DNA of 64,000 nucleotides from Altericroceibacterium endophyticum (GCF_009827595.1 NZ_WTYT01000006.1:1-64000), one strand, 5' to 3'; shown: positions 42,426 to 53,050, counted from the stretch's first letter. Program-made: numbers and translations. The notes: a model not told the origin generated them from the letters alone.

Positions 42426-42438
42426 GACAGGCACACCA

Positions 42439-42951
42439 TCACATCGTAGCGACCGCTCTCGTCGCCTGATTATAGTGGCTGGCCAGCAGCTGTAACTGGC
42501 GCGCGCTGTCTGACAGCTGCTCCGGTTCAAGTGAACTTTCGCCGATGATTTCGACGAGGAGCTGCTCGCGAAGATCGCGGTAGGCATCGCACCACGCGAT
42601 GCCCTCCTCGCTAATGCCAACGATCTTCTCTTTTCCGGCCTTTTCAACGTGGACCAGATTGGCCTTTTGCAGCTTGCCCACCGCGTAATTGGCAAGATGC
42701 GCATCCTCGATCTGCAAGATGAGCAGGATATCCATGAAACGCTTCGGCTTGTCGCGATGGCGCACGGTATGAAGAATGAGCACTTCCAAGGGCGTTAATT
42801 GCGCCCCGGCAGCAATGGCGCAGCGCACGATCCAGCGGTTATAAGCCTGCGCGACGAGGGAAATGGCGAACTCCATTTCGGAAAGCTCCGGCAATTCACT
42901 TTCGGCGAGATGCGCTGAAGCCAATATCGGGGTGCGTGGTTTTGTCTGCAT
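42439..42951 (-). CDS. MarR-type winged-helix regulator
   Basis: A 170-residue DNA-binding protein. The core is an MarR-like winged helix (LTPLEVLILHTVRHRDKPKRFMDILLILQIEDAHLANYAVGKLQKANLVHVEKAGKEK is too long to give in full: helix pair near 55-85, recognition helix near 85-100, wing around residues 108-118). It is flanked by dimerising helices. It is divergent from the 5-oxoprolinase-like gene (43080) and converges on the aldehyde dehydrogenase, so it most likely controls the former. Between them TTGACA at 43018 and an ATCGATATTTCATCAAT stretch could be promoter and operator. Ligand unknown. Confidence 0.85.
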   Translation of the reverse strand: MQTKPRTPILASAHLAESELPELSEMEFAISLVAQAYNRWIVRCAIAAGAQLTPLEVLILHTVRHRDKPKRFMDILLILQIEDAHLANYAVGKLQKANLVHVEKAGKEKIVGISEEGIAWCDAYRDLREQLLVEIIGESSLEPEQLSDSARQLQLLASHYNQATRAVATM

Positions 42952-43079
42952 GGGAGCATGCTGTGCCCAATCGCACGTCCATCTGCAATTCTTTTATACT
43001 GTAAAACCAATGCTCACGTTGACAATTTATCGATATTTCATCAATGAACTGAGAGGTTTTTAGCAGAATTGGATGGAAC

Positions 43080-46000
43080 ATGGCGGGTTGGCAATTCTGG
43101 ATCGATCGCGGCGGCACCTTTACCGATGTGGTCGGGCGCAACCCTGCAGGTGAGCTGCTCACCGCCAAGGTTCTAAGCGAAAACCCCGAACAATATTCGG
43201 ATGCGGCAACCGCCGGCATCCGCAAGCTTCTCGGCCTTGATTTCAGCGCCCCCCTGCCCGCCGGTGAAATCGAGACGGTCCGGATGGGTACAACGGTGGC
43301 GACCAATGCTCTGCTGGAACGCAAGGGCGCACGCACCCTGTTGATCGTGAATGAAGGGTTCGGCGATTTGCTGCGCATCGGGCATCAGGCCCGGCCAGAC
43401 CTGTTTGCGCTCGATATCCAGCTCCCTGTTCCGCTGTATGAAGCGGTTGTGGAAGTTCCCGGCCGGGTGAATGCGCAAGGTGATACTCTCACGCCCTTTG
43501 ACGCGGCTTTCACGGCTGAGAAACTATCGGAATATCGTGCAAAGGGCTATGATTCCTGCGCCGTGGCCTTCGCTCATGCGTGGAAATATCCTGAGCTTGA
43601 AGAACGCATTGGCCAACTGGCCGAAGCAGCCGGATTCCCGCAGATTTCGCTCAGCCATCAGGTCAGCTCCCTCATCGGCCTTGTCGCACGCGGCCAGACC
43701 ACCGTGGTCGACGCCTACCTGTCCCCTGTGCTGCGTGATTATGTGGGGCGCGTGGAACGTGAATTGGGCGATACACCGCTCTATTTCATGCGCTCCGATG
43801 GCGGAACGACGGGCGCAGCCGAGTTTCAGGGCAAGGATGCCATTCTATCAGGGCCAGCAGGCGGCGTCGTGGGGGCAGCCAGAACTGCCCATGCCATTGG
43901 CGAAGACAAGGTCATCAGCTTCGACATGGGGGGCACATCCACAGATGTCGCGCTCTATGCCGGCGCGTTCGAACGTGCCTATGACACGGAAGTAGCGGGC
44001 GTCGCCATGCGCGTGCCGATGATGGACATCGAAACCATCGCCGCGGGCGGTGGCTCGGTCCTGCAATTTGACGGATCGCGCTTTACTGTCGGGCCGGACA
44101 GCGCGGGCGCCAATCCCGGTCCGGCCTGTTATCGCCGCGGCGGTCCGCTGACGATTACCGATGCCAATGTGATGTGCGGCAAAGTCCGTCCGGACCATTT
44201 CCCCACCATCTTCGGCCCCGATGGCGATTTGCCGCTCGACGCGGAAGCTGTCGCCCGCAAATTCGAACATCTGGCGGGCGAGATTGGTGACGGACGCTCT
44301 GCCTGCGAAATTGCCGAGGGCTTCCTGCGGATCGCGGCGGCCAATATGGCTGCAACCATCAAGCGTGTCGCTCTTGAGCGGGGCCATGATGCAACCGAAT
44401 TCACGCTGAACTGCTTTGGCGGTGCCGGTGGGCAGCATGCCTGCATGGTTGCCGATGAGCTGGGGATGGAGCGCATCCTGATCCATCCCTTTGCCGGCGT
44501 GTTGTCGGCCTTTGGCATTGGCCTGGCCGATAGCAGTGCCGCTGCGGAAACCACGCTGGAACAACCCTTCACGCCATCGTCGCAGGATGCCATCGACAAA
44601 ACCGCTGCCGAAATGGAAGAGCGGCTGCGCGAAGAGCTGAAACATCCCGATCAGGTTGGAATCTCACGGAGCTTGCGGCTGCGTTACAAGGGGAGTGATA
44701 CCAGCCTGCCCGTCACTCTGGCTGATCAGGCGGCGATGAAGGCGGAGTTTGAAAGCGCGCATGAGGCGCGTTTCGGCTTCTGCTCCCCCGATCGCGCAAT
44801 CATTGCAGCAGATCTGATGGTGGAGGCCATCATTCCCGGGCCGCCCATTCCGCCGATGCAAATCCGCTCAGGACATGGCGAAGGGTCCGATCCGGTCGAG
44901 AATATCGATGTCTGGACCGCAGGAGAAACCCACTCCACCGCCGTTTATGAACGCAGCGATCTGCATGTGGGGCAGACCATGACCGGCCCGGCCCTGATCC
45001 GGGAAAACACATCGACCACCATGGTCGAACCGGGCTGGCAGGCCAAAGTATTGCCTGACGGCGAGCTCATGCTGACGCGGATCACCCAAATCCGCCGGCA
45101 GAAACCCGATATTGAAACGGTCGATCCAGTGATGCTGGAGCTGTTCAACAACCTGTTTATCAGCGTGCCGGAACAGATGGGCGCTGTGCTGCGCAACACA
45201 TCAACCAGCGTCAACATCAAGGAAAGGCTGGATTTTTCCTGCGCTCTGTTCGATGCAGAGGGATCGCTGATCGCCAATGCGCCCCATGTACCGGTGCATC
45301 TGGGCGCAATGGGTGAAAGCGTGCGCACCATTCTGGAACGGCGCAAAGGCGACCTGCGTCCGGGCGACAGTTTTATCCTGAACGATCCCTATAATGGCGG
45401 AACGCATCTGCCCGATGTAACCGTCGTGACGCCTGTGTTCGATGAGGATGGCGTCACGCTGCGCTGTTTCGTCGCCAATCGAGGGCATCATTCCGACATT
45501 GGCGGCACCACGCCGGGGTCGACCCCGGCCAATTCACAATCACTTGAAGAAGAAGGCGTGCTGATCGACAATTTCCTGATCGTGCGCGATGGGAATTTCC
45601 GCGAAAGCGCCTTCCGCACCTTGCTGACCGAGGCACGCTGGCCTGCACGCGATCCCGATACCAATATTGCCGATATTCGCGCTCAACTGGCGGCCAATTA
45701 TGCCGGGGTCAGCGAAATCAACGGCATTGCCCAACGTTATGACTGGGACGTCACGCTCGCCTATATGGGCTTTGCCATGAATAATGGCGAAGACAGCATT
45801 CGCCGGGTTATCGAGACACTTTCCGGCGGGACGCTCGATTACGAAATGGATGACGGTTCACGCCTCGTCGTTACCGTATCGCTCGACCCTGAAACGCGCA
45901 GCGCAACCGTAGATTTCACCGGCACCAGTGCACAACGCCGCGGCAATATGAACGCCCCGCGCGCGGTGACGGTGGCGGTCGTGCTTTACGCCTTTCGCTG

Positions 46001-46652
46001 TCTGGCGCAGGAAGATCTTCCCTTGAACGAGGGATGTCTGCGGCCGCTGAAACTGATCATTCCGGAAGGCTCCTTCCTCGCTCCAAAACCGGGTGCGGCC
46101 GTGGTGGCAGGCAATACGGAAGTCAGCCAGGCCGCATGCAATGCCCTGCTCGGCGCTTTGGGTGCCGGGTCCAGTTCGCAGGGGACGATGAACAATTTCC
46201 TCTTCGGGAATGGCGATTATCAATATTATGAAACCATCTGCGGTGGTGCAGGCGCCGGGCCGGGCTTTGACGGGGCCAGCTGCGTCCACACCCATATGAC
46301 CAATACCCGCATTACCGATCCCGAAATTCTTGAGGCACGCTATCCCGTCATTCTGGAACAGTTTGCGCTGCGCAAGGGCTCCGGCGGCGATGGCGAATGG
46401 CGCGGCGGCGATGGTGCAATTCGCGCTATCCGCGCCTGTGAACCTATGTCGGCCACGCTGGTAGGATCACGCCGGCGCATTGCGCCCTTCGGTCTTGCTG
46501 GAGGGGAAGCAGGCGAAGTCGGCCGGCAATGGGTCCGCCGCAGCACCGGCGAAACCGAAGCGCTGCCCGCTCTGGCCGATGTAACATTGGGCGCAGGCGA
46601 CACGATCATCATCGAAACACCGGGCGGCGGCGGTTTCGGCAAAAGGAGCTGA
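43080..46652 (+). CDS. Fused hydantoinase A/B, 5-oxoprolinase-type
   Basis: An 1190-residue protein with two parts. Residues 1-690 are HyuA-like: [15 protein letters not shown] near 10-25 (ATP-binding), [28 protein letters not shown] near 280, and [16 protein letters not shown]. Residues 690-1190 are HyuB-like: [31 protein letters not shown] and [15 protein letters not shown]. The single-chain form and length match ATP-dependent 5-oxoprolinase (pyroglutamate to glutamate); relatives hydrolyse hydantoins or acetone-type ketones. Closest function is inferred. With the D-glutamate genes downstream, a pyroglutamate-type substrate is attractive. Alone in its unit, controlled by the divergent winged-helix gene. 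Confidence 0.9.
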   Translation: MAGWQFWIDRGGTFTDVVGRNPAGELLTAKVLSENPEQYSDAATAGIRKLLGLDFSAPLPAGEIETVRMGTTVATNALLERKGARTLLIVNEGFGDLLRIGHQARPDLFALDIQLPVPLYEAVVEVPGRVNAQGDTLTPFDAAFTAEKLSEYRAKGYDSCAVAFAHAWKYPELEERIGQLAEAAGFPQISLSHQVSSLIGLVARGQTTVVDAYLSPVLRDYVGRVERELGDTPLYFMRSDGGTTGAAEFQGKDAILSGPAGGVVGAARTAHAIGEDKVISFDMGGTSTDVALYAGAFERAYDTEVAGVAMRVPMMDIETIAAGGGSVLQFDGSRFTVGPDSAGANPGPACYRRGGPLTITDANVMCGKVRPDHFPTIFGPDGDLPLDAEAVARKFEHLAGEIGDGRSACEIAEGFLRIAAANMAATIKRVALERGHDATEFTLNCFGGAGGQHACMVADELGMERILIHPFAGVLSAFGIGLADSSAAAETTLEQPFTPSSQDAIDKTAAEMEERLREELKHPDQVGISRSLRLRYKGSDTSLPVTLADQAAMKAEFESAHEARFGFCSPDRAIIAADLMVEAIIPGPPIPPMQIRSGHGEGSDPVENIDVWTAGETHSTAVYERSDLHVGQTMTGPALIRENTSTTMVEPGWQAKVLPDGELMLTRITQIRRQKPDIETVDPVMLELFNNLFISVPEQMGAVLRNTSTSVNIKERLDFSCALFDAEGSLIANAPHVPVHLGAMGESVRTILERRKGDLRPGDSFILNDPYNGGTHLPDVTVVTPVFDEDGVTLRCFVANRGHHSDIGGTTPGSTPANSQSLEEEGVLIDNFLIVRDGNFRESAFRTLLTEARWPARDPDTNIADIRAQLAANYAGVSEINGIAQRYDWDVTLAYMGFAMNNGEDSIRRVIETLSGGTLDYEMDDGSRLVVTVSLDPETRSATVDFTGTSAQRRGNMNAPRAVTVAVVLYAFRCLAQEDLPLNEGCLRPLKLIIPEGSFLAPKPGAAVVAGNTEVSQAACNALLGALGAGSSSQGTMNNFLFGNGDYQYYETICGGAGAGPGFDGASCVHTHMTNTRITDPEILEARYPVILEQFALRKGSGGDGEWRGGDGAIRAIRACEPMSATLVGSRRRIAPFGLAGGEAGEVGRQWVRRSTGETEALPALADVTLGAGDTIIIETPGGGGFGKRS

Positions 46653-46808
46653 AATGAGGCGGTAGAATGTGCTGAGGGTGTCTGTTTGCAAGCGCAGACG
46701 ATACCCATCTGCAGGCCGGATCGGAAACTGTTCCCGAGCGGAGCCGCCTTTGACAAGAATGTTTCTGCGCGCCTTCACAGCGCCAGAAAGCCATGCCGCG
46801 CAGGGTGA

Positions 46809-47447
46809 TTAGCCGTGCAAATTCATCAGCGAATCCATCAGCCCTTCATCCGCGCTCGAACAAACGCCCAGCACGACTGCTTCTTCACAATCCTTGGCGG
46901 TGACATAGGCATGGCCCATTGAGGAATCGATATAGATCCCCTCCCCCGTGGCGATGACGACCGGATCGTAAAATTCCGAATGCACTTCGATGCTGCCTTC
47001 GATCACATAGACGAATTCCTCGCCATTGTGACGGACCAACTCGCCAAATTCCTTGGCGCTATGCGCGCGGATGCGGGTAATGATCGGGATCATCCGCTTT
47101 TTGCGCAGGTCGGTGCAGAGATAGAAATAATCGTAATTATCGGTGGTAACCCGCACCGCGTTATCGATTGAACCGATGCTGCGCCGGCCGGTGACCACCG
47201 GAGCAGGCTCTTCCCCGGCATTCTCGGCAAACAGGTCGGACATACGAATGTTCAGCCGGCGACTCAGTTGCTGCAGCTTGTCATAGCTCAGCGTCAGACG
47301 ATCATGTTCAACCTTTGACAAGGTTGAAACCGGGATGCCCGATTGCGCGCTCATTTCCTTGAGTGTCCAGCCATTACGCGCCCGAATTGAGCGCATGACC
47401 TGCCCCAGCGTGGTCGAATTATCCTGCACTTTGGTCAACCATGCCAC
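46809..47447 (-). CDS. XRE-cupin transcriptional regulator
   Basis: A 212-residue two-domain regulator. Residues 14-70 are a helix-turn-helix of the XRE type (MRSIRARNGWTLKEMSAQSG, then IPVSTLSKVEHDRLTLSYDK). Residues 130-205 are a cupin with HNGEEFVYVIEGSIEVHSEFY. Regulators of this form sense small amino-acid or polyamine ligands; relatives control D-amino-acid and putrescine genes. It is divergent from the serine hydrolase gene. The intergenic sequence holds the TCTAATTAGG-type repeats, which recur upstream of the receptor at 50711, so it is the best candidate to bind them. Confidence 0.9.
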   Translation of the reverse strand: MAWLTKVQDNSTTLGQVMRSIRARNGWTLKEMSAQSGIPVSTLSKVEHDRLTLSYDKLQQLSRRLNIRMSDLFAENAGEEPAPVVTGRRSIGSIDNAVRVTTDNYDYFYLCTDLRKKRMIPIITRIRAHSAKEFGELVRHNGEEFVYVIEGSIEVHSEFYDPVVIATGEGIYIDSSMGHAYVTAKDCEEAVVLGVCSSADEGLMDSLMNLHG

Positions 47448-47454
47448 TCCGCAT

Positions 47455-47494
47455 TTGACAATTTTCTAATCAGGATCATTATGTCCTCATTAGG
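47455..47494 (+). promoter_or_regulatory. Promoter with two TCTAATTAGG-type boxes (regulator/serine hydrolase)
   Basis: TTGACA at 47455-47460, 16 bp spacer, then CATTAT (47477-47482). TCTAATCAGG (47465-47474) lies in the spacer, 10 bp after the start of the -35. CCTCATTAGG (47485-47494) lies 20 bp further. These are 9 and 8 of 10 matches to the boxes at 50617 and 50637 and keep the same 20-bp spacing. A 10-bp inverted repeat (CTAATCAGGA / TCCTCATTAG) is also formed. Binding by the XRE-cupin protein is inferred. Confidence 0.6.
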
Positions 47495-47571
47495 TTTACA
47501 TACGATTATTCTACAATTGGGTCGCCTGACTAGCAATAGCGCGCAGCTCAGGACAATCAGGGGTATCCATC

Positions 47572-49605
47572 ATGCTTATCATCCGCAAGATTACGCCCAA
47601 AATCATGCTTGTCATGATGTTATGTCTGGCGCTCTTGAGTGTGATGGTGCTTGCCGTGCAAGCTCCGGCGCAGTCGGTGCGTCAGGGCTCCGGGCCTGCT
47701 GAGGCAACACAAGCGCCCTCGAATTCGCAAACGCCGGACTCTGCACCATCAGACAGCACCGCCATCGCGCCGCTTGATCCCGCTGATGTAGAGGCGTGGC
47801 TGGACGGCTTTTTCCCTTATGCACTGGAACGCGGGCGCATTGCCGGTGCTGTCGTTGTGGTCGTGCAGGGTGATCAGGCCATTCTGAGCAAAGGCTATGG
47901 TTATTCCGATGTAGAAAGCCAGCGCAGAGTTGACCCGCAAACCACCATGTTTCGCCCCGGTTCTGTATCCAAACTGCTGACCTGGACTGCCGTCATGCAG
48001 CAGGTTGAGGCCGGCAAGCTCGACCTTGACCGCGATGTGAATGATTATCTGGACTTCAAAATTCCGCCCTATGAAGGCAAGCCTATCACACTGCGCCAGA
48101 TCATGACGCATAGTGCCGGTTTCGAGGAATCGATGCGCCATCTGATCAGCGCTGATCCCGCAGCCGCAATGGATCTGGGCGATCTGGTGAAGGAGGCGTT
48201 GCCGCAGCGCGTCTTCGCCCCCGGCACCACGCCGGCCTATTCCAATTATGCCACTGCGCTCGCCGGTTATATCGTTCAGCGCGTCAGCGGCGTGCCCTTT
48301 GATGACTATATCGACCAGCGGATATTCACGCCGCTGAAAATGAACCACTCCACCTTCCGCCAGCCGCTGCCCAAGCGTTTTGAACGCTTCATGTCCAAAG
48401 GTTATTCAACCTCCACCGAAGCGGCAAAGCCTTACGAAATCGTCATTCCCGGACCTGCCGGTGCACTGGCATCCAGTGGCGCGGATATGGGCCGTTTCAT
48501 GATCGCGCATCTGCAGGGCGGTGGCCCGTTGCTGAGCGCGGAAACCACACGCCAGATGCACGATTTCCGGGCGCCAGCACTCGGTCCGCTCAATACGATG
48601 GCGCTGGGATTTTACGAACAGCGCGTAAATGGCCGCCGCGCTATTGCCCATGGCGGCGACACCGAATGGTTCCACTCTGATCTCTGGCTGTTTCCTGAGG
48701 AAGGTGTCGGCGTCTATGTCTCGCTCAACAGCAATGGCATCAATGCTGCGCCTCATGCCATCCGCGGTGCGCTGTTGCATAAATTTGCCGATCGCTATTT
48801 GCCCGGTGAGGATAGTTACACGCCCATCGACGAGCAGACAGCGCGGCAACACGCTGCACTGGTCGCCGGTCATTACGTATCCAGCCGCGGCGCATTCACC
48901 AATTTCATGAGCGTGCTCAACCTGCTGAGCCCGACCGAAGTGATCGCAACGCCGGATGGGACAATCAGCATTCCCGCGCTTGACGCGATTGCCTCCGGCC
49001 CGCGCGAATGGATCGAGGTGGAACCCTATGTCTGGCGCGACCGCGAGACGGGTGAACGCGTTGCCGCCGAAGTGAAGGATGGCAAGGTCACGCGTCTCAG
49101 CATGGATGTAATGTCGCCTTTCACCGTTCTGCAACCCGCATCCTTCGGTGAAAATCCGGCATGGCTGCTGCCCGCTTTGTTCGCGGCACTGGCTATTGTT
49201 CTGCTGGCGGCGCTGGCGTGGCCGATACGCGCCCTGGTCCGGCGGCATTATGGGTCTGAGTTCCCACTGCAGGGGACCCACCGCCTCGTTTACCGCCTGA
49301 CCCGTGTCTTTGCGTGGTTGATCCTGGCCGCTCTGGCCTGCTGGATCATTCTGATCACCACATTCATGGGCGACATTGGTGCCATTGGTGGCCCGCTTGA
49401 TGACATGATCATGCTGGTCCGCATCTTGTGCCCCCTTGCATCTATCGGTCTGACAATCACAGCCGCATATCATCTGTTCCTGTCCTTCCGTGACGGACGC
49501 GCATGGACGATGAAACTGGGCGCGCTGCTGCTGTTACTGGCTGGGCTGGTCTTCCTCTGGGTCACCTTCCGGTTTCACATTTACGGCTTCGGGATGGTCT
49601 ATTGA
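47572..49605 (+). CDS. Serine beta-lactamase-family hydrolase with C-terminal membrane domain
   Basis: A 677-residue protein. A leader helix (near 8-28) is followed by a Ser/Pro-rich linker (about 30-60). The serine hydrolase domain has SxxK in FRPGSVSKLLTW (near 127-130), YxN in PAYSNYATALA (near 225) and the third motif as HGGDTEWFHS. Residues 520-677 have four membrane helices. Family C beta-lactamase-like enzymes of this shape include D-aminopeptidases and D-amino-acid ester or amide hydrolases; none can be chosen by sequence. It overlaps the epimerase/racemase start (ATGA), so it belongs to the D-glutamate unit. Confidence 0.88.
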   Translation: MLIIRKITPKIMLVMMLCLALLSVMVLAVQAPAQSVRQGSGPAEATQAPSNSQTPDSAPSDSTAIAPLDPADVEAWLDGFFPYALERGRIAGAVVVVVQGDQAILSKGYGYSDVESQRRVDPQTTMFRPGSVSKLLTWTAVMQQVEAGKLDLDRDVNDYLDFKIPPYEGKPITLRQIMTHSAGFEESMRHLISADPAAAMDLGDLVKEALPQRVFAPGTTPAYSNYATALAGYIVQRVSGVPFDDYIDQRIFTPLKMNHSTFRQPLPKRFERFMSKGYSTSTEAAKPYEIVIPGPAGALASSGADMGRFMIAHLQGGGPLLSAETTRQMHDFRAPALGPLNTMALGFYEQRVNGRRAIAHGGDTEWFHSDLWLFPEEGVGVYVSLNSNGINAAPHAIRGALLHKFADRYLPGEDSYTPIDEQTARQHAALVAGHYVSSRGAFTNFMSVLNLLSPTEVIATPDGTISIPALDAIASGPREWIEVEPYVWRDRETGERVAAEVKDGKVTRLSMDVMSPFTVLQPASFGENPAWLLPALFAALAIVLLAALAWPIRALVRRHYGSEFPLQGTHRLVYRLTRVFAWLILAALACWIILITTFMGDIGAIGGPLDDMIMLVRILCPLASIGLTITAAYHLFLSFRDGRAWTMKLGALLLLLAGLVFLWVTFRFHIYGFGMVY

Positions 49606-50612
49606 TGGCCAGCCCGTTGCCCCTGACGCTGCGCCTGACGACCCAACGTTTTCCCTATAAGCAACCATTCCGCATTTCAGGGCATGTGTTTGGGCACACC
49701 AGCGTGCTGCTGGCTGAATTGTCGGATGGTCGCCACATTGGTCGGGGTGAAGGGGCCGGCGTCTATTATCTGGGTGACGACATTGCCCATATGGCCGAGG
49801 CCGCTGAGGGTGCCCGCATTGCGATTAAGCGCGGTGCCCAGCGGAAGGACTTGCAGACGATCCTTCCGCCGGGAGGTGCGCGCAATGCCATTGACTGCGC
49901 GTTCTGGGATCTGGAGGCAAAACAACAGGGCACGCCGGTCTGGCAATTGGCTGGACTGCGGCAACCTCGGCCGCTTCTCTCAACGCTGACACTGGGGGCG
50001 GATGCACCGGACGTGATGGCAAAGGCGGCGGCCTCACTCGACCCGCTTGCCCCGATAAAGCTGAAACTGACGGGAGAGGCTGAACTCGATGCCGCGCGGC
50101 TTGCCGCGGTGCGCGCGGCCCGACCGGATGCCTGGATCGGGGTCGACGCCAATCAGGGCTATGACAGCCACTCTTTGCCCGGATTGCTTCTGGTGCTGGA
50201 GGATAACGGTATCGCGCTTCTGGAGCAACCTTTGCCGCGCGGGAACGAGAGTGACCTTGCGGGTCTATCACGCCCACTGCCCTTTGCGGCGGATGAAAGC
50301 GCCCTTTGTCTGGCCGATACAGACGCACTGTGCGGCCTGTTCGACATCGTGAATATCAAGCTCGATAAATGCGGCGGCCTGACAGAAGGGCTGGCGATTG
50401 CAAAACGGGCGCGCGCATTGGGGCTGGGGGTTATGGTTGGCAATATGATGGGCAGCAGCCTGTCCATGGCCCCATCCTATCTGCTTGGGCAGCTGTGCGA
50501 TGTCGTCGATCTCGATGGCCCCACCTTTCTCGCTCAGGATCGCACCCCCAGCGTCGTTTACGCGCAAGGACGCATCCATTGTGCTGACGAAATCTGGGGC
50601 AATCCAGATTAG
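49605..50612 (+). CDS. dgcA: N-acetyl-D-glutamate racemase (DgcA-type), enolase superfamily
   Basis: A 335-residue member of the muconate-lactonizing subgroup of the enolase superfamily. The catalytic KxK is K152-L-K154 (KLKLTG). Metal ligands are D181 (DANQG), E207 (LEQP) and D230 (ADES), and the opposite base is in KLDKCGG (K252/K255). The sequence resembles L-Ala-D/L-Glu epimerases, but a DgcN partner lies 2.4 kb downstream in the same unit. In known DgcN-DgcA pairs D-glutamate is acetylated by DgcN and then racemised to N-acetyl-L-glutamate by DgcA. ATG 49605 overlaps the hydrolase stop. Dipeptide epimerase is the alternative reading. Confidence 0.82.
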   Translation: MASPLPLTLRLTTQRFPYKQPFRISGHVFGHTSVLLAELSDGRHIGRGEGAGVYYLGDDIAHMAEAAEGARIAIKRGAQRKDLQTILPPGGARNAIDCAFWDLEAKQQGTPVWQLAGLRQPRPLLSTLTLGADAPDVMAKAAASLDPLAPIKLKLTGEAELDAARLAAVRAARPDAWIGVDANQGYDSHSLPGLLLVLEDNGIALLEQPLPRGNESDLAGLSRPLPFAADESALCLADTDALCGLFDIVNIKLDKCGGLTEGLAIAKRARALGLGVMVGNMMGSSLSMAPSYLLGQLCDVVDLDGPTFLAQDRTPSVVYAQGRIHCADEIWGNPD

Positions 50613-50616
50613 TTTA

Positions 50617-50656
50617 TCTAATTAGGTTGACAGTTTTCTAATTAGGACAATAAATT
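50617..50656 (+). promoter_or_regulatory. Promoter with two TCTAATTAGG boxes (receptor at 50711)
   Basis: Perfect copies of TCTAATTAGG lie at 50617-50626 and 50637-50646, start to start 20 bp, two DNA turns. TTGACA (50627-50632) sits between them and an ATAAAT/TAAATT -10-like element follows at 50650-50656 (spacer 17-18), so one box is in the spacer and one just upstream. This matches the arrangement at 47455. It probably drives the receptor, DgcN-type, YkvI and dipeptidase genes. Confidence 0.62.
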
Positions 50657-50710
50657 TACCGCACGGTCACAATAGCCATTGCGAGCATTCAATCGGCGAC
50701 AGCAGGGGAT

Positions 50711-53050
50711 TTGAAAATGACAATCGACACCTATCGGATCGCGGCGTGCGTTCTTGTCGCCGCCACAGCGTCGACCCCAGTCATGGCACAGGATCCCGCT
50801 GCCACCCGAGATGGGCCGCGCGATGTCCTGCGCGATCGGACGATCATCGTCACCGCGCAAAAGCGGTCGCAGACGCTGGATGATATTCCTCAGTCAATTT
50901 CCGTGGTCGGCGGCGACACTCTGGAAGTGCAGCAGGCCAATAGCCTCGTCGATTATACCGCGCTCGTCCCCGGTCTTACCCTTGAACAATCCGATCCCGG
51001 CAATAGTCGTATCGTGCTGCGCGGCATCAACACCGGTGGCGCCAGCCCGACCGCCGCCGTCTATGTGGATGAAACACCCTTCAGCCCCAGCACCGGTCAA
51101 AGCAACGGGGCTGTGATGTCCGGCGATTTCGATACTTTCGATATTGAACGGATAGAGATTTTGCGCGGGCCGCAAGGCACATTATACGGCGCAAACTCAT
51201 TGGGCGGACTGATCAAATTTGTCACGGTCGCGCCGAAGCTCGGCGAATTTGAAGGGCGCGTGCGGGCCGGCGCTGAATTTACCAAGGGCGGCGAGATGGG
51301 CTGGAACGCCAATGGCGTGATCAACCTTCCCCTTGGCGACATCGCCGCATTGCGGGCCAGTGGCTATTATCGCAAAACAGGCGGCTTTATCGATACCGTC
51401 GGCATTGATCGCGAAGATGCCAATGACCATGACAGCTATGGCGGCCGTGCTTCGCTGCTGATTGAACCCGATGATGCTGTTTCGGTCAGACTGACCGCGA
51501 TCGTGCAAAATATCCGCGCCAATTCCCGCGGGACATTCGATGCCGATCCCGTCACGCTCGAACCGCTCGCCATCGATCCCAATACCGGCGCTTCGACTGG
51601 CGGGCGGCTGACCCGATCCGAATTCTATCCGGAAAAGAACAATGTCGACTATCGTTTGTATAATGCCACGATCGATTGGGATCTCGGCCCGGTCTCGCTG
51701 ACATCTGCAACCAGCTACAGCACGCTGGATCAGGCTGAAGTCTATGATGTCACCTACCAGCTCGCCGGGCTGGCGGATTCAATCTATGGCGGACCGGATA
51801 CGGACCCGCTCGGCTTTACCTTCCCCGGTATGGCCGGTCAGGAGAAGTTCACGCAGGAATTGCGCCTGCAATCCGCCCCGGGCAACCGCTTTGAGTGGTT
51901 GATCGGCGCCTATTACACATGGGAGGACGGGTCGCTGGATCAGGCCTACCTCCCCTTTGACATCGGCACTGGCAAAGCCATTGATCCTTCGATGACCTTG
52001 CCCGCCGGGCCAAATGGTGAAGGCGTTCTCTTCACCGATTTCCTGAAAGCTGATGTCGGGGCGAAATATGACGAATATGCCGGTTTCGGCAGCGTCACCT
52101 TCCACGTGACACCGCGTTTCGACATCACGGCGGGTGGACGATACAGCCATAACAAGCAGACCAGCCGCATCGTCTTCGACGGGGTGTATCAATTCCTTGT
52201 CGGCGAACCGGCACCCGATGTGCAGAATGGCGCCTCAAACGAGGACGTGTTCACCTGGTCGGTGTCTCCGCGTTTCGATCTGTCTGACGATGCGATGGTC
52301 TATGCACGTGTCGCCAAGGGATATCGTCCCGGCGGCCCGAATGTCGTGCCACCCGGAGCAGGCCCGAATTTCCCCCGGCAATTCGATTCAGACACGCTGA
52401 TCAGCTATGAAGCGGGCATGCGCGCCAGCACCCCGGATGGGCTGCTGTCCATCGATGCTTCCGCCTATTATCTCGACTGGTCTGATATTCAGGTGCTGGT
52501 CGTTTATGAAACCGCCGTCGGCCCGATTGGCGGCGATGGCAATGGCGACAGCGCAACCAGCAAAGGCGTAGAACTCAGCGCAACGCTGCGCCCTCTTCGC
52601 GGCTTTGATGTGGCGCTCAACCTCGCCTATAATGACGCGAAACTCGACGAAGACCTCCCTGCTGGCAATGGCGGTTATGCAGGCGACCGCCTGCCCTATG
52701 CCCCCGAATGGACGGGCGGTGTCTCTGCCGATTACGAATGGACTTTGACAGGCGACAGCACGGCTTTTGTCGGCGGCACACTTCAATTCACCGGCGAGCA
52801 GGCCACCGCCTTTGACGATGCCTATCAAACCACTTTCGGGGAGCGGCTGACACTGGACAGCTATGCCCGGATCGACCTGCGGGCCGGCGTTCGTCTCGAT
52901 CGCTTCGACATCTCGCTTTATGCCAAGAACCTGGCCGATTCACGGGGGCTGACCAGTGCCAGCAGCTTTGGCTCGCGGCCCGGCACGGCCGTTCTTGCGG
53001 CGCCGATCCGTCCGCGCACCTTTGGCATAAATGTGGGCGCGGATTTCTGA
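50711..53050 (+). CDS. TonB-dependent receptor of the D-glutamate/peptide cluster
   Basis: A 779-residue receptor. Signal peptide (ending STPVMAQD), TonB-box region (IIVTAQKRSQTLDDIPQSISV) and plug with RIVLRGINTGGASPTAAVYVDE and IEILRGPQGTLYGANSLGGLIKFVT. The barrel ends FGINVGADF. This type imports organic compounds in sphingomonads. Its place between DgcA and DgcN genes and near two peptidases suggests peptides or muropeptide-like compounds with D-residues. The start is the ATG at 50711; two boxes of the shared repeat precede it. Confidence 0.92.
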   Translation: MKMTIDTYRIAACVLVAATASTPVMAQDPAATRDGPRDVLRDRTIIVTAQKRSQTLDDIPQSISVVGGDTLEVQQANSLVDYTALVPGLTLEQSDPGNSRIVLRGINTGGASPTAAVYVDETPFSPSTGQSNGAVMSGDFDTFDIERIEILRGPQGTLYGANSLGGLIKFVTVAPKLGEFEGRVRAGAEFTKGGEMGWNANGVINLPLGDIAALRASGYYRKTGGFIDTVGIDREDANDHDSYGGRASLLIEPDDAVSVRLTAIVQNIRANSRGTFDADPVTLEPLAIDPNTGASTGGRLTRSEFYPEKNNVDYRLYNATIDWDLGPVSLTSATSYSTLDQAEVYDVTYQLAGLADSIYGGPDTDPLGFTFPGMAGQEKFTQELRLQSAPGNRFEWLIGAYYTWEDGSLDQAYLPFDIGTGKAIDPSMTLPAGPNGEGVLFTDFLKADVGAKYDEYAGFGSVTFHVTPRFDITAGGRYSHNKQTSRIVFDGVYQFLVGEPAPDVQNGASNEDVFTWSVSPRFDLSDDAMVYARVAKGYRPGGPNVVPPGAGPNFPRQFDSDTLISYEAGMRASTPDGLLSIDASAYYLDWSDIQVLVVYETAVGPIGGDGNGDSATSKGVELSATLRPLRGFDVALNLAYNDAKLDEDLPAGNGGYAGDRLPYAPEWTGGVSADYEWTLTGDSTAFVGGTLQFTGEQATAFDDAYQTTFGERLTLDSYARIDLRAGVRLDRFDISLYAKNLADSRGLTSASSFGSRPGTAVLAAPIRPRTFGINVGADF

